From NCBI GenBank assembly GCA_020442225.1, contig JAGRKR010000185.1:1-13394 (forward strand): a DNA stretch of 13,394 nt, given 5' to 3'. A model generated the notes under the pieces. It searched no databases and was not told the DNA's origin. It worked only from the letters and a program-made list of their open reading frames with translations. Positions 7,607-13,394 of this stretch are shown piece after piece (position 1 is the first letter of the stretch; every line of letters starts with the position of its first letter). A program made the translations under genes and the position numbers. The stretch is from Hyphomicrobiaceae bacterium. GTDB lineage: Bacteria; Pseudomonadota; Alphaproteobacteria; Rhizobiales; Hyphomicrobiaceae.

Positions 7607-9076
7607 ATGACAGAGCGGCCCCAGTTCCTCATCGTGGTCTTCGACGGTCTGCGCCTGGATATGGTGTCGGCAGAGCGCATGCCGAACCTCCATCGCTTCA
7701 TGAAGGAAGGGGTCTCGTTCCCGCACTCCCGCTCGGTGTTTCCCGCCTCGACACGCACCAACGCCGCGGCGTTGGCGACAGGGGCCACCCCGCGGCGCAA
7801 CGGTATCATGCACAACATGTACTACGATCCCAATGTCTTCCGGGATCGCATGTTCCGTCCGAACAGCGCCACCGACATCGCGGCGGGCATGGCGGCCTAC
7901 AGCGGTGCGCTGCTGGACACGCCTGGTCTCGCCGACGTGGTGACCTCTGCCGGATTGAAAGTCGCGACGCTTTTCGGCGGGTCCTGCGGCACGGCGCGGC
8001 TTACCGATCCGCGCGCGCCCGAGCGCGGCGCGATCAACCTCGGCATGATCGGCTGGGAAAACGCATGTCCGGCTCCGTTCGTGGCGGAGCTGGCTCGTGA
8101 GTTCGGCCCCTTGCCTCAATCCGGCCGGCCGGATGTCGAGGTGTCGCGCGTTCTGACCGACATGGTCGTCGGCGCCGTCCTGCCGCGTCAAAGACCGGAC
8201 ATCACCATCGTCTGGTTCACCGACCCCGACCAGACTCATCACTATCTCGGCGTCGCGAGGCCGGAGATGGCCACGGCACTCGCCAGCGTCGATCGGCAGT
8301 TCGGCCGTCTCCTCGCCTGGCGATCGCAGGCAGGGCTCGACGAGCGGATGCAGGTCATCGCCATGTCCGACCATGGCCACCTCAACACCAAGGAGCGGAT
8401 CGACGTCAATGGAGCGGCGGGCCAAGCCGGTCTCGTCATAGGCGATCATCTCGGCAATGAGATCGACTACGCCGGCTATACGTCCTACTGCGGTGCGATC
8501 AAGGTCCGCGATCGTGACCCCGCCCGCATGACGGCCATGGTCGAGTGGCTGGCGCGCCAGCCCTGGTGCGGCATGATTTTCACGGCCGGGGGCAATGGCA
8601 CGGAGGGCGGCGTCGCCGGGACCATCGATCATGCGGCGGTGCTGATTGACCATCCACGCGCGCCCGACATCTATTTCATCATGCGCAACGACGATGCGGT
8701 CTACGGCGATGGCGTCGTCGGCAGCTGCTACTATAACGGGCGCTACCCTGCGGGTGGCGGCACGCATGGCGGCCTCCACCGCAAGGAGTTGCAGACCGTT
8801 CTTGCCGCGCAGGGCTCGCACTTTCGGAAGGAATGGGTATCGCCCTTTCCGGCAGGTATCATCGATGTCGCGCCGACCGTGCTGCATCTCCTCGGGCTGG
8901 CGAAACCAACGCGGGCTGATGGCCGGGTGCTGGCGGAGGCGTTGGCGGCACACACGGGGCCCCTCCCGCAGCCGGAGAAGGGGGCTCTGTCGGTCCGTCA
9001 CGCCGGCGGTCTGCAGCGCCTCGAATATTCGCGCGTCGGTACAACCACCTACCTGGATGCCGGATGGGTGGAATGA
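7607..9076 (+). CDS. Alkaline-phosphatase-superfamily phosphodiesterase/phosphonohydrolase (NPP/PhnA-like)
   Basis: A 489-residue predicted zinc hydrolase. The metal ligands and nucleophile follow the NPP pattern: D13 in VVFDG, nucleophile T49 in SVFPASTRTN, D208 and H212 in TDPDQTHHYLG, D255 and H256 in SDHGH, and H387 in GGTHGG. The TG-ATP-RRNGI-MHN stretch after the nucleophile recalls nucleotide pyrophosphatases and also phosphonoacetate hydrolase PhnA. There is no signal peptide or membrane anchor, so it is cytoplasmic, unlike most secreted NPPs. ATG at 7607 is 13 bases after the previous stop. The only ribosome site seen is a weak TAGGG at 7591-7595, which points to coupled translation. 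Substrates could be phosphodiesters, nucleotide-like compounds, phosphomonoesters or a C-P compound; the sequence does not decide. Confidence 0.85.
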   Translation: MTERPQFLIVVFDGLRLDMVSAERMPNLHRFMKEGVSFPHSRSVFPASTRTNAAALATGATPRRNGIMHNMYYDPNVFRDRMFRPNSATDIAAGMAAYSGALLDTPGLADVVTSAGLKVATLFGGSCGTARLTDPRAPERGAINLGMIGWENACPAPFVAELAREFGPLPQSGRPDVEVSRVLTDMVVGAVLPRQRPDITIVWFTDPDQTHHYLGVARPEMATALASVDRQFGRLLAWRSQAGLDERMQVIAMSDHGHLNTKERIDVNGAAGQAGLVIGDHLGNEIDYAGYTSYCGAIKVRDRDPARMTAMVEWLARQPWCGMIFTAGGNGTEGGVAGTIDHAAVLIDHPRAPDIYFIMRNDDAVYGDGVVGSCYYNGRYPAGGGTHGGLHRKELQTVLAAQGSHFRKEWVSPFPAGIIDVAPTVLHLLGLAKPTRADGRVLAEALAAHTGPLPQPEKGALSVRHAGGLQRLEYSRVGTTTYLDAGWVE

Positions 9077-9139
9077 AGAGTAAGGCATCGGGATGCGGCG
9101 AAGGCTGTCGCCGCAACGGAGGCTGACATATCCTCGCAC

Positions 9140-9976
9140 GTGATCGCCGTCGTGCTCGCTGCGGCACTGCTCCATGCCTGCTGGAACGCTCTGGCCAAGG
9201 GGCGCGTCGGTGGCGATCCGTTCATCGGCGCCGTCGTCATCGCGATAGGGGCGGCGGTGGTATCTCTGGCCACGTTGCCGTTCTCGGGATTGCCTGATCC
9301 TGCCAGCTATCCGTTCGTCGGGGCGTCGGGCATCATCCATGTCGGCTATTTCGTGCTGATCGGCGCCTCCTATCGCCATGCCGATTTCACGGCCATCTAC
9401 CCGCTGATGCGCGGGGCGGCTCCCCTCGTCGTTGCGGCTTTCGGTCTCCTGCTCTTCCAGGAGGCGCTGACCCTGCCGTTGCTCGCGGGGACACTGTTCC
9501 TGAGCGGCGGCGTGATCGGTCTTGGCGCCCAGTCGATTCGCAGCGGCGGCTTGGCGGCCAAGGGCCTCGCGATCGCCGCGGTCAACATCGCCATCATCGT
9601 GATCTATACGCTAGTCGACGGCTACGGCGTGCGGCGGTCGGGCAATCCCGTCGGCTATGTCACGCTCATGATGGCGCTAACCGGCGCGATCCTGGTCGGT
9701 CTCATCGGCTGCTATCGTGGCCGCGATCTGCTGCGCATGCTCCTCCGGCAGTGGCATATCGGCCTGGTCGGCGGTGTCATGGCGATGCTGTCCTATGGTG
9801 CGGCACTGTGGGCCATGACGCATGCCCCGATCGGGGCGGTTGCGGCCTTGCGCGAGACGTCCGTGCTCTTCGCCACGATGATCGGCGTCGTGTTCCTCGG
9901 TGAGCGGCTCGGCCTGGCGCGCCTCGTGGCGACCCTCGCCATCTTCGCCGGTCTGGCCTGCATGCGGCTGTCGTGA
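9140..9976 (+). CDS. EamA/DMT-family membrane transporter (start uncertain)
   Basis: A protein of 278 residues with about ten hydrophobic segments arranged as two EamA repeats. LLHACWNALAKG near the N-terminus, YRHADFTAIYPLMRGAAPLV in the first half and PIGAVAALRETSVLFATMIG in the second are typical of the drug/metabolite transporter superfamily. These proteins export or import small metabolites. One branch (TIGR03340 in memory) is found in phosphonate-utilisation operons. The start is doubtful: GTG at 9140 is the first normal start codon in frame, but the only good ribosome site, GGAGG at 9118-9122, is 17 bases away. That site is five bases before an in-frame ATA at 9128, where family members usually begin (ATA would give 282 residues). 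It follows the phosphohydrolase gene by 63 bases, probably in the same operon, and might move the substrate or a product. Confidence 0.85.
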   Translation: MIAVVLAAALLHACWNALAKGRVGGDPFIGAVVIAIGAAVVSLATLPFSGLPDPASYPFVGASGIIHVGYFVLIGASYRHADFTAIYPLMRGAAPLVVAAFGLLLFQEALTLPLLAGTLFLSGGVIGLGAQSIRSGGLAAKGLAIAAVNIAIIVIYTLVDGYGVRRSGNPVGYVTLMMALTGAILVGLIGCYRGRDLLRMLLRQWHIGLVGGVMAMLSYGAALWAMTHAPIGAVAALRETSVLFATMIGVVFLGERLGLARLVATLAIFAGLACMRLS

Positions 9977-10002
9977 CGCACGACGTGTGGCGTTATGGCA
10001 AC

Positions 10003-10023
10003 TGCCGAGAGCCTCAGTCGGCA
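10003..10023 (+). terminator. Weak stem-loop after the transporter gene
   Basis: TGCCGA (10003-10008) pairs with TCGGCA (10018-10023) over a nine-base loop, 27 bases after the EamA stop. No T-run follows, so this is at best a weak or Rho-assisted end of the ABC/phosphohydrolase operon. It may be a chance repeat. Confidence 0.25.
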
Positions 10024-10260
10024 ATCCACTGTTCCGAGTGATTATCCAAACCGGCTACGGTCGCGGAACTTTCACAGGCCGAGTCTCCCGAAATCTCGAA
10101 TATGATGGTGGCCGGTTCGAGTCTCGTCGGGGTGGGGGCGGCGGTGGCTGCCGGCGCGGTCGGCTTGCGCCATGTGCGACATTATAGGCGCGCCGGCCCT
10201 CTTCGTTTGACAGTTGGGGCGGCGGAAGCCATCGGAGTAGCGCGTGGGGCAAAGCACGGG
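10024..10260 (+). promoter_or_regulatory. Upstream region of the mla operon, with a consensus -35 box
   Basis: A perfect TTGACA lies at 10207-10212, about 50 bases before the chosen mlaE start. No convincing TATAAT-like -10 is found 16-18 bases after it, so the promoter is tentative. The reading frame of mlaE stays open here from ATG at 10102, which would add 53 residues with no recognisable domain. This favours untranslated leader but does not prove it. A T-arm-like GGTTCGAGTC around 10113-10122 was checked and does not belong to a foldable tRNA. Confidence 0.3.
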
Positions 10261-11403
10261 ATGCTGATCGTGGCCACGGAGCTCTTGCAAGCGGGGCGAC
10301 CGAACGAGGGGCGGCTGCCGCTCGTCGCCACTGGCGCCTGGACGGCCGAGCAGGCCCATGTCCTGGATGCGCGCATCTCGCAGGTGCTGGAGGGTGTGGC
10401 CGGCGGGACGCTGCTCACACTCGATATGAGCGGCGTCCAGGAGATCGATACGTTCGGCGCCTGCCTCTTGCAGCGCCTGCAGCGCCGCTGCCGCGGGCGA
10501 AACGTCGGGCTCACGGTGCACGGGCTGCCGCAGCGCTTCGCCGCGCTCGTCGATGAGATCGCAGCAGCCAAGGTCACCGGCGGTGTCGCCCGCCGGCCAC
10601 GCACGCTGAAGGCGGTCATCGATCACGTCACGCGGTCAGCCATGAGCGTCGGCGGCGATTTCAGGAGCTTCATCAACCTGCTGGGGGCCGTCGGTTTCGC
10701 GCTCATCGGCATTCTCAGGCGACCGCGGAGCTTTCGCATCACCTCCACGGTCCACCAGTTGGACCGCGTCGCGTGGCGCGCGGTGCCGATCATCCTGCTG
10801 ATCACCTTTCTGATCGGCGGGATCATTGCGCAGCAGGGCTTTTTCCATTTCCGCAAGTTTGGCGCCGATCAGTACGTCGTCGACATGGTCGGCATTCTCG
10901 TGCTGCGCGAGATCGGCGTCCTGCTGGTCGCCATCATGGTTGCCGGCCGCTCGGGCAGTTCCTACACCGCCGAGCTCGGCTCCATGAAGATGCGCGAGGA
11001 GATCGATGCGCTGCAGACGATGGGTCTCGATCCCGTGGCGGTTCTCGTCCTGCCCCGGATCATCGCTCTCGTCGTGGCCCTGCCGATCCTGACGTTCCTG
11101 GGATCGATGGCGGCGCTCAGCGGCGGTGGACTGGTCGCCTGGTTCTACGGCGAGATGCACCCGAACATCTTCATCGCGCGCTTGAAGGACGCGATATCGC
11201 TGACGCACTTCCAGGTCGGCATCATCAAGGCGCCGTTCATGGCGCTCGTCATCGGCATCGTGGCCTGCATGGAGGGCCTCAAGGTCCGCGGCAGCGCGGA
11301 ATCCCTCGGACTTCAGACGACGGCCTCGGTGGTGAAGTCCATCTTCCTGGTGATCGTGCTCGACGGGCTTTTCGCCATGTACTTCGCGTCGATAGGAATG
11401 TGA
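10261..11403 (+). CDS. mlaE: MlaE-type lipid ABC permease with N-terminal STAS domain
   Basis: A 380-residue inner-membrane permease of the MCE lipid-transport ABC system (MlaFEDB type). Residues about 15-105 form a STAS domain like MlaB, with the signature LDMSGVQEIDTFG (54-66). From about 125 the MlaE fold begins, with an amphipathic interfacial helix and five to six hydrophobic segments. Its conserved cytoplasmic motif REIGVLLVAIMVAGRSGSSY (226-245) is followed by ELGSMKMREEIDALQTMGLDP, and a late CMEGLKVRG (337-345) is also typical. In E. coli the STAS protein MlaB is separate; the fusion is common in alphaproteobacteria. ATG at 10261 gives a usual length, though its ribosome site is weak (TGGGG at 10245-10249). 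An upstream ATG at 10102 remains possible. Three bases separate its stop from mlaF. Confidence 0.9.
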   Translation: MLIVATELLQAGRPNEGRLPLVATGAWTAEQAHVLDARISQVLEGVAGGTLLTLDMSGVQEIDTFGACLLQRLQRRCRGRNVGLTVHGLPQRFAALVDEIAAAKVTGGVARRPRTLKAVIDHVTRSAMSVGGDFRSFINLLGAVGFALIGILRRPRSFRITSTVHQLDRVAWRAVPIILLITFLIGGIIAQQGFFHFRKFGADQYVVDMVGILVLREIGVLLVAIMVAGRSGSSYTAELGSMKMREEIDALQTMGLDPVAVLVLPRIIALVVALPILTFLGSMAALSGGGLVAWFYGEMHPNIFIARLKDAISLTHFQVGIIKAPFMALVIGIVACMEGLKVRGSAESLGLQTTASVVKSIFLVIVLDGLFAMYFASIGM

Positions 11404-11406
11404 GGC

Positions 11407-12198
11407 ATGGTGCAGCAGGCGGGAGAGCCGATCATCGAGGTGCGGGATCTGGTCGTGGGATTCGGCGACCATACCGTGCTTGATCGATTGTCGCTGGACA
11501 TCCGGCGCGGCGAGGTTCTCGGCCTCGTCGGCGGCTCGGGCAGCGGCAAGACGGTGTTGTTGCGCACGATCATCGGGCTCGTGCCGCGACGGGCCGGTAC
11601 GATCAGCGTGGCGGGCAAGGACTGGGGGGCGATCTCGGACGAGGAACGCCGCGCCACGGAGCGCAGATGGGGCATTCTCTTCCAGCAGGGCGCCCTGTTT
11701 TCCTCCCTCACGGTGCGCGAGAACGTGCAGTTTCCGATGCGCGAGCACCTCACGGTCGACCAGGAGCTGATGGACGAGGTGGCTCTGGCCAAGCTCGCCA
11801 TGGTGGGCCTGAAGGCCAAGGACGCCGAAAAGCTGCCCTCGGAGCTGTCCGGGGGCATGACCAAACGCGTGGCGCTCGCGCGTGCGCTCGCCCTCGATCC
11901 GGATATCCTTTTTCTCGACGAGCCGACGTCCGGCCTCGATCCGATTTCCGCAGGGGATTTCGATGCGCTCATCAGAACCCTGCAGCAGACCCTCGGTTTC
12001 ACCGTGCTGATGGTGACGCACGACCTGGAAAGCCTGCATACTATCTGTGATCGCATCGCCGTGCTGGCGGAGGGAAAGGTGGTCGAGACCGGAACGATCG
12101 CCACCATGGTCGCCTCGGAGCATCCCTGGGTGAAGGCCTATTTCCGGGGCCACAGGGGGAAGCTCTTCCAGCATCGTATCACCAGCCAACCCAGATGA
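11407..12198 (+). CDS. mlaF: MlaF-type ATP-binding protein of the lipid transporter
   Basis: A 263-residue ABC ATPase that would energise the MlaE permease on the cytoplasmic side. Visible motifs are Walker A GGSGSGKT (42-49), a Q-loop in LFQQGALF (91-98), signature LSGGM (147-151) with the MlaF-like MTKRVALARAL, Walker B ILFLDE (D171, E172) and switch His205 in MVTHDL. The Met after SGG and the GALFSSLTVRENV segment are typical of the MCE-linked ATPases (MlaF/Ttg2A) rather than of peptide importers. The length matches the family. It starts three bases after mlaE and ends ten bases before the MCE gene, so the three genes form an operon. Nothing suggests loss of function. Confidence 0.93.
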   Translation: MVQQAGEPIIEVRDLVVGFGDHTVLDRLSLDIRRGEVLGLVGGSGSGKTVLLRTIIGLVPRRAGTISVAGKDWGAISDEERRATERRWGILFQQGALFSSLTVRENVQFPMREHLTVDQELMDEVALAKLAMVGLKAKDAEKLPSELSGGMTKRVALARALALDPDILFLDEPTSGLDPISAGDFDALIRTLQQTLGFTVLMVTHDLESLHTICDRIAVLAEGKVVETGTIATMVASEHPWVKAYFRGHRGKLFQHRITSQPR

Positions 12199-12208
12199 GC
12201 CGTACACA

Positions 12209-13324
12209 ATGGAAGTCCGCGCGCGCTACACATTGATGGGTCTGTTCGTGCTCGCCGTCTGCGCGGCGGGCTTCTGGTTCGTCCATTGGCTGGAAACCGG
12301 TGGCGGCCTGGCGGATCGCGTGACCTACCGCGTCCGCTTCGAGGGGCCGATTGCCGGATTGCTGAAGGGCTCGGCGGTGCTCTTCAACGGTGTTCGCGTC
12401 GGCGAGGTCACTGCGACCAGGCTCGAGGCGGCGAACCCGAACGGGGTCATGGTCGATGTCGCGGTCGACCAGACGGCGCCGGTCAGGACGGATACGAAGG
12501 CGGAGATCGACTTTCAGGGGCTCGCGGGCGCGCCCGTCGTCTCGCTGCTCGGCGGCTCGCCCGGTGCGCCCTTGCTCGCCAAGGCAGAGCCGGCGGCGAG
12601 GGTGCTCACGGCGGAGAAGGATTCCGGACAAAGCCTCACGCAGGCCGGACGCGATGCCCTGCGCCGCATCAATGCCGTGGTCGGCGAGAACGCCGGCCCG
12701 CTGCGCAATGCGATCGCCAGCATCGAGAAGTTCGTCGCGGCGCTGGCCCGCAATGCCGACAAGGTCGATCCCATCCTGGCTGGCCTCGAGCGTCTGACGG
12801 GGGGCGGTGCGAAGCCGGTCGTGCGCATGTTCGACCTGCGCGCCGCCACGACTATCCCCGCCTTGAAGGCGATCCCCCCGGGGCAGCTGCTCGTCCCGGA
12901 GCCGAGGGCGCTCGCCAATTTCGAGAGCGAGAAGATTCTCGTTCGCGGGGCGGACCTGACCAGCCTCGAGAATGCCCGCTGGCCGGACGTGCTGCCGCGC
13001 CTCCTGCAGGCCCGCATCGTGCAGAGCTTCGAGAATGCGAAATTCCCGCGTGCCCTGGGGCGTGCGCCGGATGGTGCCCCCGCGGACTTCCAGTTGCTGA
13101 CCGAAATCCGCCGCTTCGAGATCGCCGAGGATGCGGCGCCCCGCGCTGTCGTCGAGCTGGCGACGAAGGTCCTGGACAAGGACGGCAAGATCATCGGCAC
13201 CAGGGTTTTCAAGGCGGAGAGGCCGTTGGCGTCGCGCGAGCCACAGGCCGCGGTCGCGGCGCTCAACGATGCCTTCGCGCAGGTTGCGACGGAGCTGGTG
13301 ACATGGACCTGCGCCAGCATGTGA
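12209..13324 (+). CDS. mlaD: MlaD-like MCE protein fused to a PqiC/ABC-auxiliary-type domain
   Basis: A 371-residue periplasmic substrate-binding component anchored in the inner membrane. Residues 7-27 form the N-terminal membrane anchor. Residues about 37-125 are an MCE domain (VTYRVRFEGPIAGLLKGSAV, then FNGVRVGEV, FQGLAGAPVVSLLGG). A helical stretch follows (about 140-195), as in MlaD-type proteins that form hexameric rings. From about 205 a second domain begins: FDLRA, LLVPEPRALANFESEKILVR (226-246 region), ARWPDVLPRLLQARIVQSFE and a closing LVTWT. This matches the ABC-type transport auxiliary lipoprotein (PqiC-like) family, which normally is a separate outer-membrane lipoprotein; its lipobox cysteine is absent here. 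The fusion could bridge the ring towards the outer membrane. The MCE call is firm; the C-terminal call rests on recalled motifs. Confidence 0.88.
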   Translation: MEVRARYTLMGLFVLAVCAAGFWFVHWLETGGGLADRVTYRVRFEGPIAGLLKGSAVLFNGVRVGEVTATRLEAANPNGVMVDVAVDQTAPVRTDTKAEIDFQGLAGAPVVSLLGGSPGAPLLAKAEPAARVLTAEKDSGQSLTQAGRDALRRINAVVGENAGPLRNAIASIEKFVAALARNADKVDPILAGLERLTGGGAKPVVRMFDLRAATTIPALKAIPPGQLLVPEPRALANFESEKILVRGADLTSLENARWPDVLPRLLQARIVQSFENAKFPRALGRAPDGAPADFQLLTEIRRFEIAEDAAPRAVVELATKVLDKDGKIIGTRVFKAERPLASREPQAAVAALNDAFAQVATELVTWTCASM

Positions 13325-13394
13325 CTTGTGGCCAGCGGTCGACCCCGGCGCGGCCTGGCCCGGCTGCCATGTTGCGCGGCTGAGAGATCTGATA

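Noticed and set aside
10105..10131. tRNA T-arm-like stretch around GGTTCGAGTC
   Set aside because: The flanking bases do not form a proper five-pair T stem, and no acceptor or anticodon stem can be fitted in the preceding 70 bases. Treated as chance or at most an unrecognisable relic.
10118..10148. G-rich tract as a possible G-quadruplex
   Set aside because: Only two runs of three or more G are present; the rest are GG pairs, so a stable quadruplex is not supported.
13330..13360. Inverted repeat GGCCAG / CTGGCC after the MCE gene, as a possible terminator
   Set aside because: Six pairs over a 19-base loop with no T-run, in very GC-rich DNA; such repeats are expected by chance.

Overview
The window is high-GC DNA with tightly packed genes, Tat-exported solute binding and a STAS-MlaE/MlaF/MCE lipid transporter. 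This fits an alphaproteobacterium (Hyphomicrobiales- or Rhodospirillales-like); the genus cannot be fixed from the sequence alone. No rRNA, convincing tRNA, insertion sequence, CRISPR array or phage gene was seen.

Layout. (1) 1-1335: the 5' end of a LysR-type regulator gene (minus strand, cut by the window edge) is divergent from a group III iron-type alcohol dehydrogenase gene. They share a short AT-rich control region with a pair of overlapping inverted repeats. (2) 1440-9976: a long plus-strand block that looks like one operon. It holds a 36-codon candidate leader ORF, a Tat-dependent family 5 solute-binding protein, two DppB/DppC-type permeases, a fused double ABC ATPase, a GpdQ-like metallophosphodiesterase, an alkaline-phosphatase-superfamily hydrolase and an EamA/DMT-family membrane transporter. 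Spacing is 4-nt overlaps to short gaps, except for 116 bp after the binding protein gene, where a GC-rich hairpin sits. (3) 9977-10260: an intergenic region. (4) 10261-13324: an Mla-type lipid transport operon of STAS-MlaE, MlaF and an MCE protein whose C-terminal half looks like a PqiC/ABC auxiliary lipoprotein domain. (5) 13325-13394: 70 bases with nothing recognisable.

How the genes may work together. The central operon reads as import first, hydrolysis second. A periplasmic binding protein and a peptide-type ABC importer bring in a substrate. Two hydrolases without signal peptides then cleave it in the cytoplasm. Both belong to phosphoester/phosphodiester families, and the first keeps the metal-ligand spacing of GpdQ almost exactly. 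The simplest inference is an organophosphodiester (for example glycerophosphodiester) or phosphonate-ester scavenging system. A phosphonate link is suggested, not shown: the neighbouring iron-type dehydrogenase resembles those found beside phosphonate catabolism genes, the second hydrolase shares a superfamily with phosphonoacetate hydrolase, and DMT-family proteins are known in phosphonate operons. The Mla operon is probably an independent unit for phospholipid traffic between the membranes.
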